In this document: one piece after another, positions 1 to 11,900 of the stretch
Layout: each line of letters starts with the position of its first letter
Position numbering within the stretch: the first letter of the stretch is position 1
Origin: Leucocoprinus leucothites
Lineage: Eukaryota > Basidiomycota > Agaricomycetes > Agaricales > Agaricaceae
Direction: 5' to 3'
Length of the DNA: 64,000 bases
NCBI GenBank assembly: GCA_013368445.1
Contig: JAACJO010000008.1
Coordinates: forward strand, 806,001-870,000
Notes under the pieces: generated by a model
Database searches by the model: none
Told to the model about the DNA's origin: nothing
The model's input: the letters and a program-made list of their open reading frames with translations, nothing else
Position numbers and translations under genes: made by a program

Positions 1-963
1 TAAACCACTTTCTATCAGCGGATCTACTCCCACCCCACTCATGAGGACCCAAATTGCACTATTCCACGACTTCATTCCGTGCTATACTTGGCAGTGACTA
101 CGTAGTTCATCAAAGATTCACTGGACACCTGTATCGGAAAAAGCTGCCGCTTCCCGACTCGGTTTTTTTAACAGGAGACAAACGCGTATGGAACCTCAAG
201 ATCGTTGGGTATCTCTCCGTCATTCTTTCACTTCAAGTTGCTGATGCCCACCTGTTTATGGCAAGCATTTGTGATGTTCGTGTTATACGCGTGTTCTCTA
301 AACGGATCATCTCCCAATGATATTCATATTTGTCTCATAGGAGACGTGGTCTCTGCAATAGCCTTGACCGAACGTAGAGCAACTGTAGGCCATTTACATG
401 CTCACTGCGTGATGAGCTCATTCAATATGTCGTCAAGTTCCTGTAAACTGGCAAACGCTGTACTACGGACCTCTGGACAAGTACGTCAACTACCTGTTTA
501 TCCGGAACTCATGGTTTCTTCGTTGGTCCATAAGGTCCAAAGCTTGTTGACGTTTGTACCTCTGACTCTGGAACGCCAGTAGGTCATACAGAACACGCAG
601 TGCAGTTCTATTTTTGACCCTGACAAAGTTTTCAAGTCCGCGAATATCGTTTGCCCTCTTCACTGGCATGGATATCCGAAGTCAATCTCAGAACTCACGG
701 ATCGACCCGCTACTCAGGCATTGCGGCCACGGGAGTGGACAAAGAGAGCAATAATTGAGGTATATAGAATGTAGGTTGGTTGGATGTCCTTGAGCCCAGG
801 CTTGATTTTTTTATTTCTTCGCAGACAAGCTACCACTCCCTCCCTTGTCAACACACCTGCCGTTCCTTAGACGGAACTTAGATCTCTCTTGAACGTCTTC
901 GTTGCTTCTTCTGGTGCATAACGGACTTGACGACCGTCCGGCTCTCCGATACCAATCACGTAT
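1..963. other. Left-edge intergenic region / velvet gene upstream
   Basis: No reading frame here resembles a known protein, and the short open frames overlap each other on both strands as expected by chance. A TATA-like stretch (tatatagaat, 761-770) lies about 200 nt upstream of the velvet start codon and could belong to its promoter. The window begins inside this spacer, so a gene further left cannot be excluded. Confidence 0.4.
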
Positions 964-2630
964 ATGGCTTTTCAACCCCAATATCAAGATCAGCACCATG
1001 CACTCGGAGCAAACGGGGGTGCATTCGTAAACCAACCAGGACTACCCATTACCTTTATAACCGGCCAGTTTGAAGGGAATACCATTCGTGTCGAACTCGA
1101 AGAACTGCAGAAGGCAGATTCAGGGCGAAAGTTTGTTTTTTTCTGATTTCTGTCCCCTTCACGTTCAAGTGTACTGACATCCGTCGACACTTCTGTCCAG
1201 GTATGCCAAAGTTGATCGCCGGCCTCTTGATCCACCACCAGCCATCTTGCTTCGCCTCTTTCGGATTTCCAATCCCAGCCCAGACAAAATCTGGGAGAGG
1301 GAGGTAGACAATTATGAGTAAGCGAATCCCGCCCTTCTTTTTCCGCTTTTGCCACTCACCACTGATTGCACTGATTTTCTCGATAGAGAAATCAAGAACA
1401 TCGGCATCCTATGCGGCGTTGATCTCTTCCCTGTTCCCGACAAGATCCTGGACAGCAATATTCCAATTCCACCGTCGACAGCTGCATCCCACATTCCTCA
1501 ATTCGGAGCCTATACCCCATCGCAAGCATCTTCGTCGCCAGCCTCTTCTCCTGGCGCTCGAAACGTACAGCCACGCGCTTCCCGCGTGTCGCCAGCTCAA
1601 GCCCTGTCCCCATTCGACCTGACCAACTCCGGAACCTTAAAACTAAATTATGCCGCACCAAATAGTACAGTCGAGAACTCATATACATATTTTCCACTAC
1701 ACCCATTCACCACACCGAGTGCAGAAAGTGGTGGTCCCTCTGCGCGTGTCTCCCCGTTCCAGATTCCGCGCAGACAACCCATGCTCGGTCAACTCAATGA
1801 GGCCGAGCCACCGTCGGACATCGTCTTAAGGATAGGGAATCACCTCGTCACAGAGTCGTCCAAGCTGACACCAGCGTTGGTGGGAGAGAAGTTTGTGGAG
1901 CCCACCTTGATCGACTACAAGGGCAGGAAGTGCTTGGTTTTTGTTTTTGGGGTACGACTGCCTTTAATTTCTGCTCTCGTTCAGATGATTCAAGGCTTAC
2001 GGCTTCATTTATATTTTCCCCTGGTCTATCCTCAAACCGTCCTCGAATGATGTTCTCCCGCCATCTTTGCCCCCACCCTTTGGATCTTGGATCTCACTGG
2101 GTTCTCTTTGTGTTTCTGCTGCCCTTTTCCCTCTAAATCTTGCAATCCCATATTCGGAACACTGAAACCATCTTGCTCATTGTTATCTCAGGATCTGGCA
2201 GTGCAGCGGGAAGGTACCTTTATTTTCAGATACCGAGCTTTCGACATTTTTTCGACCGTCCCCGGCGGTCCAGAGCACCCGATTCTAGCAGAGCTGTACG
2301 GCGGCCCTTTCAGAGTCTACTCCACTAGGGAGTTTCCTGGCTTGGAGCCATCCACAGACCTGACTCGGGTGCGTACTTTCAATGGGGTAGAGAGTTGTCA
2401 TAGCTGATGCTGATTTTGTTGCTTCTCGATGTACATGTCCTATTCGGCATCCTTCGCTGTCGTGGAACGTCATCCCCATTCCGGTAAAAATACGGGCATT
2501 CATTTTAAACCTATTGATTGGGATGTTGGGGATCATGCCACAGAGTTTGTCCAAGTATGGAGTGCGTGTTACACTGCGCGATGCAGAGCGCAAGTCGAAG
2601 AAGAGGAGCGACTCGGAGCGCGATACCTAA
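964..2630 (+). CDS. Velvet-domain transcription regulator, VelB-like
   Basis: Predicted exons 964-1130, 1201-1317, 1387-1951, 2192-2368 and 2544-2630 give 370 aa. The N-terminal velvet half contains the family hallmark DRRPLDPPPA followed by ILCGVDLFPVPD. The C-terminal half contains DLAVQREGTFIFRYRAFDIF, then YGGPFRVYSTREFPGL and SKYGVRVTLRD. The two halves are separated by roughly 120 residues rich in Pro, Ser and Thr. Such an insertion inside the domain is typical of VelB-type proteins, and the DRRP form of the motif also fits VelB. Velvet proteins are nuclear DNA-binding regulators that dimerise and couple development, sporulation and secondary metabolism. Introns 3 and 4 (240 and 175 nt) are long for this window, so an extra small exon is possible, but the domain reads continuously across both. 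The start ATG opens the only frame that leads into the domain. Assignment to VelB rather than VosA is inference. Confidence 0.9.
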
Positions 2631-3037
2631 TTCGCCGGCTCCCAGGGGCCCAGAGGTCCACCACGGATCTCATGCTATGTCCGTTATACTAAGGCCTTGC
2701 TTCTCACTTCTATTCAGTTATCCCCCTCTCATCCTATTACAGTTTCTTGGATTGTTCCTACGTATTGACTGCTTTCGTCATATGTCATCCGCTCCTATGA
2801 TAGATTGTGGCTGACGCTCAATCGCCGCGATTTGATTGGTTTCCTAATATAAGGTGCATACTAAGTAGTATTTGGTGTGATCGATCTTGACAAACAACGC
2901 CACGTGTTGTTAATCAGATCAATTGAGAACCCTGTACCGCATCTCTGATCTGGAGAGCAGTGCCGAGCGGGTATATAGGGTGAACCTCAAACCCTGGTTA
3001 TTTGGTGTGTCCTAACGTCGCAACCGAGTAGGTATAT
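2631..3037. other. Intergenic spacer upstream of TEN1-like gene
   Basis: No coding signal was seen. A TATA-like element (gtatataggg, 2971-2980) sits about 60 nt upstream of the next start codon. Confidence 0.4.
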
Positions 3038-3574
3038 ATGCCTCTTCCTGAGCATGGAATTCCGATGGTGTTGGACAAAGTTGATGTAAGCATGGTGGGG
3101 AAGAAGCTACGGCTAGTGGGGAGGTAGGTTATTCTTTGATTCTGCAGCCGAGCCTTCAAAGGAAGCCCATCACCTCATGGTTGGTGTAGGATGTTATGGT
3201 ACGAGCCCACGTCGGGACTCATGGCCCTCATAGGCGTTGATCGGGCCGTTCTGGTAGACGTTTCGTTGTGCGTAACTCCAAAGTCGACATGGGTGCAGGA
3301 ACAGCTATGCCAGCTAATCGTACTCGGTCATTTGGAATCATGTGAGGTAAGAGTTTTGACGCTAATCCTCTTAGGTTCATGTTAACGAAAAGATGGGCTT
3401 TTCGGCCTTTCTATTTGGATTTCATTTTAGGTCGCGCTGCCGATGCCACTCTTCCCTGAACGAAGCCAAACTCCAGCGATAAATCCTCACATTGTACTTC
3501 GTGCTGTTATCGTCACCCCCGATGAGAGTCTGAACATCTCCGAGTATAATGCATTCCTGGAAGAGGAGGTATGA
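3038..3574 (+). CDS. TEN1: CST complex subunit Ten1-like telomere-capping protein
   Basis: Exons 3038-3123, 3190-3346 and 3431-3574 join in phase to give 128 aa, close to the usual size of Ten1 (about 100-130 aa). The protein reads as one small OB-fold. An early strand GKKLRLVGR is followed by MLWYEPTSGLMAL, then AVLVDVSLC, the helix-preceding stretch WVQEQLCQLIVLGHLE, and a C-terminal strand HIVLRAVIV. This succession (a gene-name-like RLVGR core, an alternation of hydrophobic strands, and a late GHLE turn) matches fungal Ten1. In the Cdc13/Ctc1-Stn1-Ten1 complex the protein binds Stn1, protects telomere ends and helps lagging-strand fill-in by polymerase alpha. The gene is missed by single-exon searches because each exon is short. 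An unrelated OB-fold protein is the main alternative. Confidence 0.7.
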
Positions 3575-4593
3575 CAACAAACACGGTGAAACAGCAGTCT
3601 CGGGCTGGTGAAGGCGGTGGAAAGGGGGTTCGCATGAAAATGAAAATTAAACTCGAGGAGCGCTTGGCATTCCTCATCAACACGAGGACTGTGTTGTCGT
3701 GTAAAATGATGGAAAAGACGAGTTTACAATGGTGGAGAAGGTATGCAAAGGTGAAGGAGATGGGCATTCCCTGCAACGTTTTATGTGTGCCATTAACTCG
3801 GCGGAAGAGGCGGAACGGAGCTGCCGCGTGACCCTGCGACGTTTTGCCGATGTAGTTCTACTACTTGGGCTGAATTCTCAGACATAGGACATCGCTGGGC
3901 AGTATTGATGTACTATAGGTCTCGCTTGAAAGAGATAACCAGGGGAAAGTGCGAGGGAGTCGCAGTGAAGGTCAATGATGATAGTTGGGTATAAATCAGG
4001 AATGACCGGATCGGCATACTACCTGTTGTAGATCTCGGACTAGATTGGGTGATCTCTGCATGATCTTTGCACTGCGTTTGCATGTAACGACTGAGCTTGG
4101 TTGAGGGTATGGCATTGTATATACTGAGCAGCAAGTACATATAGTCTCTTGGGCTGAGGAGAATCGCAAAGTCCGGAAGAATTCAAAGAGGAGGAGAGGG
4201 AGAGTTCCCACGGGAATCAAGCCGAAGCTGGAACCCCGAAAGAGGAAGTGCGCCAGTAGGTATCGAGCGTCCACTGTGACCTGAGTCCACCTGTGTTTTG
4301 ACACAAGGCTGTCATTTATAACTCTTCCCACTTCACCTCCATCTCACTCCTCCCTCCCTCGTCATCCACCACGTCGAGCTCCTCCACATACTCTCCGTTC
4401 ACCAAGCCCCCGGTCTCCTCGCGAGCACCTCCGCTCTCTTCGCGCACGGCCACCGCTTCAAAGCCACCCGTCGTACACTCGCCAGTTTTCCAGCTGCACC
4501 AACCATCTTCCTCCTTCAAGTCCTTTCTACCCATAGACACTGTCCTTGTACCCTCATCGCATCCTTATCCCTACCCCACATCTTTTCCCAGCC
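3575..4593. other. Intergenic region with pyrimidine-rich leader
   Basis: No supportable gene. From about 4321 to 4540 the + strand is strongly C/T-rich. Such a tract commonly precedes start codons in basidiomycete promoters and 5' leaders, and here it precedes the ATG at 4594. Confidence 0.35.
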
Positions 4594-5923
4594 ATGCAGG
4601 CCGGCCCCCGCAGAATTACACCTTACTCTCCCTATGCTCCATGTCGAGGGGAGCGCAGGGACTATCTTTCCAGTACCAAATATCCAACCTCCGTCCCCGC
4701 CAGGACACAGATATCCCCTGGGGTTTGGTCGGATGGTAAAGATCAAGTCTTCTCGTCCGCCTACCCAGCCGTCCAGCGAATGCTCAAAGAGGCTCGCGCT
4801 ACCCTCAAACAACCAGTCACATCTAATGAAATAGTCTTCGCTCTCGCAGCTCTCGATGTCTTCTACAAGCCAAATGATCCAGCTCATTGGATATTCTGGA
4901 GTGATGAGAAAAAGCACCAGACCGCTGAGGTCGTAACACGCGTTGCTCGTAAGCACCTCCTTTCACCTCTCACGACTAGAACACCAACTCAGGCTCTCTT
5001 TTACTGTAGTTCATCAACCTCCTCTCATTCGCACTCCTGTTGCGTGGAATGGATCAAGCGAGTATCTCTATATTCTCGCCAACCACCACGGCTCCAGCCA
5101 CCGCCAGAGCTATGAGACTCAGTCCTGGTATCAAAAACTTGTACCGCAGAAGTCTTCAGCTGCACCCAAGGTCCTCAACCTCAGGAAGCGTAAGGCGATT
5201 CCTGGCGCTTTCCGGGAGCCTTCAAAGAGTCCCGGTCCTGAGGACGAAGATGTGGTAGAAGAACCCCCACGGAAAAAAGTCAAGGCCAGGGCAGCCATCA
5301 GTACTGAGTCGTCCCCAAATACCGAGAAGGGTTCTTCCGACGACGTTGAATCCTCCAGCGCCAACAAGACACAAAAGTCTAGTTCCGCCTCATCGCCCGG
5401 GGGCGTTTCCCACGAGACCGCTTCCCAACAGCCTGGGACAGTAGACCAAGCTGGCCTACCTTTGGAGGATCTCTCTCAAATGAGAATGTCAACAAGAAAT
5501 CGCAAAGTTGCATCCCCTCAGGCGTCTTCCACGTCCTCCCGCGCCTCGTCTATCTCTCCTACTGAGCCTGCACCTTCTGGCTCTTCTCATTCTCGCACTA
5601 GATCGATCTCCCATACATCCTCACAGACAGCCGTAGCCTCAAGCAGTCGACGGTCTGCATCTGTCCTTTCAGCCTCCACGATTGTGGATGGGCGAAACTC
5701 TGCTAAAGGCAAACAGCCCGCCATTGACGGCCAAAATGAGGGAAAGGAGAACACTGACGCCCAGTCAGACGATGAGGGTATGGTTACGCGAGGCCGAGCC
5801 TCTCGGGCTCGCGTCGACCCCTCAAAGAACGCTTCTGAAACCGAATCTGAGAAGGTGAAGGGTGGCAAACAAATCTCAACGGCTCCGCGTAATGGGATCC
5901 AAAAAGCGAAAAGAAAGCCATGA
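4594..5923 (+). CDS. Unrecognised Ser-rich, basic protein
   Basis: Exons 4594-4948 and 5010-5923 join through a 61-nt intron (donor gtaagc, acceptor ctgtag) to give 422 aa. The first in-frame ATG has a favourable context (cagccATGc). The first 170 or so residues look folded, with stretches such as NEIVFALAALDVFYKPNDP and EYLYILANHHG and several conserved-looking Trp residues. From about residue 175 the chain becomes low-complexity, dominated by Ser, Thr, Lys, Arg and Glu, with basic clusters (PPRKKVKAR, QKAKRKP at the C-terminus) that could act as nuclear localisation signals. I do not recognise the family. A nuclear role is inferred only from composition. Confidence 0.75.
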
Positions 5924-8900
5924 CAGGTATCATCGGCTCTCATTTCACTTGTGATTGGTCTTGCATTCTTTCTTGCATTAACTCTGCTAAGGAGATGGAT
6001 GGAATGGAATTGAAAGAAAGGACGACACTTGTCGTGTATGTACTATATAGCTTCGCATCATCCTCATTTCCCTCTATTGGTCACTCCCATTGTCTATCTG
6101 TCTATTTGTTTGCGTCATGCATCGTCTCCACCGCTTTCTCGCTTAGCTTCCCGTATCTCATACTTTATCCTACACTTATCCGGTTCCTTAGTATTATCTC
6201 CACATCCCCTTCCGACTTTTTTCAGTTCCCGTCTTATATCTCGCTTTTGATCTGCTGTTGTAAATTGAACTGTACATTTCCCAACGTGATAGATAAAGGG
6301 AAACTCGACCATTTAAGGCAGTCGCCATGCGGCAGAAACATCTTGGTGGCTGTGTTTTTGATCTAGCAAGTCGCGTCGCCGATCGTATATAGACGCGTCG
6401 AGGAACGTGGCCTCACCTCACGTGATGAGAACTTCTGTCACACTGCAATGTGTATGCCAGTGGCCAAACGGACAATCGCTACGTTCATCGTTCAACAGCC
6501 AAAAGTCTCTTGAACCAACGCCGGCAAACCGATACGAATGTACAAGGCCATGGTGGAGTCGTAGTGTGTGCTGTGCAGTGCCACTAATGTGTATCAGTTT
6601 TATCGATCTATGACTGGCATTCCCCTTCCCACACCAATCATTTACATCAACTCGTTCTTCTCAGGCCAGACTTTTCTATAGGAAAAGGCCTATGATATCC
6701 CTCGCCAAGTCACGCTACCTCGGAACCATGTTGTCCATCCCATAGAGGTTGTTGTCCTGGCGGCTGTATGTAGAATCCAGATGCTAAATGAGATTCACTC
6801 CGCGGATAATGAAGGAAGGGCCCTATCTATTGCTGTCCGACATTGATCGTTGTCCTCAACAGCATGGCGCACCGCTCCCTGATTATGTACGATATATGAT
6901 TACCGACACTCGAGTTCCAGATCCACGAGCAAACTTGAACGGACGGGCAGTGCCTGTGATGACCACTGACGATGATAACCAGGTCAGGCTTATTTACCAC
7001 GTATTTCACGAACAAAAACGGTCGACACACCACATCAAGAAGTGCTTCTTTCATCAAAACTGAAAATCGGAGCAATAAAGCCCCTTTCAAGGTAGTGTAG
7101 TATGCTCTCTTATCTCACCAGAAAAACATCTCAGCCATCCATGCTCATGACGAGCTCGTCACCTTTATACCTCCTGACTTGTTGACCCATTGATAGGTAG
7201 ATTCAAAACTACGTCGGACGATTGCGTGGTCAAATGGAGCTCGCCGCTACCATCACTGATCATACTTACGTGTATAGTTAGTACAAACTGTCCAGGTGAA
7301 TGCACTCCTGGTGAGAGACATAGTGCCACTGATATCACCCCATTATTTCGGCTAATTCGAAAAATTCTGCTATCTTACTTCTCAGAGGACTTGATTAAAA
7401 GGAATTGAACTACCAGCAACCTTGCAATACCAGAGGCTTAGGCATTGTTCCAGGAGGTGGTGAAAATCTACCATATTCATGTACTCTTAGAGACCCCTAA
7501 CACTGTCTTATTTTAGAAACAGCCAGCTCGCGGAGTTACCAAGGGCAAATCAAATATATCTCAGCTAAGCTATTCATGTCCTCGGGCGTAAATCCCTGAT
7601 TTTCTAATTCTCAAAGTGGGGAGATTCGAGTGAGTGGGGCAAAATGAGGTATATCATTCTCGTAACGTACCAGACTCTGCCTGATAATTTTCACTGTAGT
7701 CAGCCTTTAGATAGGCAGACCCAACTGGTAATATTGGTGACTTGTAATAGGTTGCCCAAAAAACGCCTACTGCTTATGACAGTCCGATCATTCTCCGCCT
7801 GTCTCCGCAAACACACGAGAAATCCGTGGCAATACACTATTGCAAGAACCAATATTCGAAGATATCTTGAGAACGGAAAGAATCAAGATCTGACGTTCAT
7901 ATTTCCCTTTGCCCAGACGCCGTCCAGACTACGTCGAACCTGACAAAACCGTAACGCTTTCACGGGAGCATAGGCAGCGGGGGTTTGATCACACTGGCTA
8001 TCCTCCCTGCTGGGTGCTCCTAAGAACATTCTACGAAGCGAACTGAACGACTCCACGTATCACCCTGTGTTCCCATACTTCTCGCCATCCGGCTCCTAGC
8101 TGGTGTGTACAGTTATCAATTCTTGCAGACGTCACCAGCTGAGTGGATATCTATACTTTCTCCTGCAGCAAGCTCAGGAATTTTAGGATCAACTCTTTTG
8201 CAGCCAAGCATGACAACACATTTTAATAATCAGAACCGTAAATAAAGCCGGTGTTAAGGTTCCTTGGTACGTAACGCCCTTTTTCCTGGGTCATGATTTC
8301 CTGTAAATGGGTGGCCGACAGAACATTCTGGGCTCGGCTGCTCGAAATTAACCAACCCGGGGTTTTATGTGACTTCTGTGGCGAGATGAGAACTAATAAC
8401 CAACGTGAGCCCCACCTCCACCTAACCAGCTCCTCCAAAACCAATCTCTAATATAAAGCTCTACGGAAGACCGTTAAAGGAAAGAGTGAGCCTACTTATA
8501 AATTATGAAGTAAACCGGGCCTGTGCCTTGGCTGGGCGTGAGTCCACACACACGTTCATATCATATATGATATCTCCGTTGGATGTTCGTCAACTGGCTG
8601 ACCACTGGTCGAGTGACCGATGTTCAAGAAATGACCGTGACAAGCAGTTTCCTGTCTCCGTTCACGGACCGGTTTGATCCCGGAACTCGGAGGACATCAA
8701 TAAGGGGTGGGGTCTACATTAGAGTCGCGGTTTTAAGTAGCTGGCACACTCTCAAATACAGCGATGGTGTCGAAATGCCGACACCTTCGAGCTGCGTTTT
8801 TGACATCCTGTAGCCGTCTTGAAGCCTCAATCAAAGAAGGAGTGTAATGTCACTTGTCCTAATTTGCTTGTTTGATGATGATCGCGAGCTAGCATATTTG

Positions 8901-11900
8901 GAATGATCCTGACCTCCTTGACCTCCGGAGTTGACTTCGTAGACTTCAGAATTTGATCTTGGGCTTATTTTTGTAACGATAGCCTGGGCGATGAATGTCT
9001 GTGCTGAGAGTACACTACCGGAACCAACAAGGAGGCAGTTATAGTCCAGGCTAGCTCACATCACATATCGGACTCACAAGGAAATGTGATTCGCGAGCTT
9101 TCCCTTCCGAAGAAGCTACCAACTGTGCCCTAGTTTGATTATACCTCAAACGCAGAATGAAGCTCGGAGAAACTGGGCTTTACATGTGCACGAAAGCTAG
9201 TGCGGTGACCGAGCTTGCCAGATGCGTCTTGCTTGAGTCGGAGTGATAGACGCTGAATCGTAAACATTCTTATTCTAAACATATCGTCAGCCTCGTCATT
9301 AGTACCGATACTAAGGACATAGGAGGTGAGTGGTTTTCCCAGCGACCCGGCGAGTGTATTCAGACCTCTTTCAGTCGGCCATTATTAGTATTGGAGGTTA
9401 TGATCCAGACAGAATCCAAAGGAAACTTCCTCCAGAATGCAGACAGCAAGGTTTCTCGCTTGTCCTTTCATACTTGGAGAGTGATACTGGACTATGTACG
9501 TGCACCCACTCACTTACATCCGCGGCTTCGAACGAGGATAGAGGAAGCTTTGCGTATAGAGTAGACCAATTGAGTGGAGAATGGATAATTATAACCTAAA
9601 GAGGATCACAGCCCGGATGAATTCCAGGGTCATAAATGGAGTGGCCGACGCTCACACAGCATCCCACCCAAATCTCAACATCAAATTCAAAAGCCATAAC
9701 ACGAAACACGAGTCTCTACTTCCCCGTGCCCACCAGTCCGAAGATGCGGGAGGTATCAAATGAGCCCATGCGGTTACTGTATGATACTCACACCGGACAC
9801 TGCCTCTGTGATTCACGGTAGATGTGAGGAAGAGAAGCGACTACATATCAATTTAAGTCATAGGGGAAAGATATTTCCGGCGTTGACGGTGAACGTTTGG
9901 AGGACGGCGGTAAAACTTTAATACCGGTGCCGCGACGGTGTTAGGAACATCACCAGAGGCAGTAAGATGTCATTGGAATGAAAATGAAGTAGTGCACACG
10001 ACTCGGATTACAAGAGCTAAGTACTGAACGCTTGGCAAACCCGGAACGAAATCATTGGTTAATCACCGGAATTTGCTCTGTTATTTCTTCTGTTTTTGTG
10101 GGTTTACGAGGCCCTAGGCTGATTAGCAAGGTTGAAGGGGGCCTTGGCAGGGAAAATGTTGTAAATTTGGAAGTATTAAGACAGAAGAAGGCTGCCCTCA
10201 TCATCAAATTCAATGTGGCCATGTATGGTCTCAGGACTCCACGAGGGATGTGAAGGGCTGACTCGAAAAGGGCATCGTCGAACAATGCGGCCGGACTTTT
10301 TTGTTTTTGTTTTTTTCTTCTTCCTGGGTGCTCTGTGCACTGTAGACGCGTCGCTATGGACGGGATCTGAATGTTGTTGTTTATACAGCAAGTTGCTCGT
10401 GATTTCCTTTGTCCGGGATCGTTTCCCTGACTCACTCGGACACACTGAGGCTCATTGTCGTCGAGTCGAGACAAATTGCGTCGCATCCCATCTCGTTCAT
10501 GGGCGCCTTTGTTTTATTTGATCATCAGTGATTATGACTCGGAAAGGACGACTCGGGAACAGATTCGAGAGGGCAAGGGTGCTGTTGTCTTTCGTTTGTT
10601 TTTCTGGAGGTGTGAGCCTGTGACGCGATGCCACTTGATTGATTCGACGAGTGACTGGAAGCGGAGCCTGGGTTGGCCGGAGCCTTTCGGTGATGTGAAG
10701 TACTCGGTGGTGGCGCGGAATGATTTCCAGGAACGAGGGGACGCTTCGAAGTTGTCTTATCAGCACAAGGCGAAGGCTCCTCATCGTGTCTTCCGCCACC
10801 TATACAATTCAATGTCTTCGAATAGGGTATATCAAGAGATTTTCTCACATTTAATAGCCATGACCCATTATAAGTTTTTCTTTCTTTCTTAAAGGTACGG
10901 TTCAGCGGATCCGATCAAAATTGACCATCTTTAGTGGGACAAGTCTCTCCTTTCCGCCAAATGTCAAATGCCCTAGGACCCTTTTCTTCGATTGGGAAGA
11001 GTGACGCGGGTAAAGTACATACAGCGCTTATGTCTCATTGCAGGGACCGTAGACGCCACAAAGCTGACGGTATGTACCTGACGGAAGTCATTTAATTGGA
11101 GAGGCACGGGTTGTACTTGACGCCCTGGTCCACAGGGAGGCAAAGGTCGCGGTTTGGAGGGAGAATAAGGCAAAAGGTTTGGCAAGAAACCTAATTGCTG
11201 GGTGTATCCCACATGGCATACCAACAGTAGACTAGCACTTATCGGTGTCACCTTACCATCTGTATGTATACGGTATCAATCACATAGGCTCATTGGGGCC
11301 ACAGCAAGTACGTCAACGTTCAACACTCATTTTCCTTATTGCTTTCATCCCCAGTGTTTTGGGTAGGGCGGCGGTATAGATTACCGATGCATGTGTGCGC
11401 TGTGTGTTTGGGTAACCCCTTTTCGTGTCAGGATCTCCTCCCCTTCAGCACTCCGTTCCGTTATTAGAACAAAGAAATCGCCGTGAAGGGTACACTCCTC
11501 GCGTGTGTGTGTACAATGTACATATTAGTGTACTGTTAACACCCAAACACCGCAAAATGAAATCTGCCAGTGTGTGGGGGACTCTGAGGAACTAGTGAAG
11601 AGAAAAGGTCCGGTGTAGGACCGGACATGACGCCATTGCGGCATGCGCAATAAATAAGTATGGTTATAGGCACACTGAAAGAGTCAGCTCGTAGCCGGGA
11701 AATCGAACGGAATAGGCGCCGGCTTAAAATCAATACTTAGAGCTTAAGCCTGGTCAAATTCTTGAGTTTCAGCCTTGCTGGATGTATGGAGCCTGGATGT
11801 TGGGCTCCAACAGGGCTCAGGGGACACAAGACTCTGTCACTCCGAGGATTCATAATATGAGAATAGTACTTCTTCGGATTTGAGTTTGTGCATTGGAGCC

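Noticed and set aside
10052..10848. Overlapping minus-strand frames of 100-144 codons
   Set aside because: Low-complexity composition driven by a T-rich tract, equally long frames on the other strand, and no recognisable domain.
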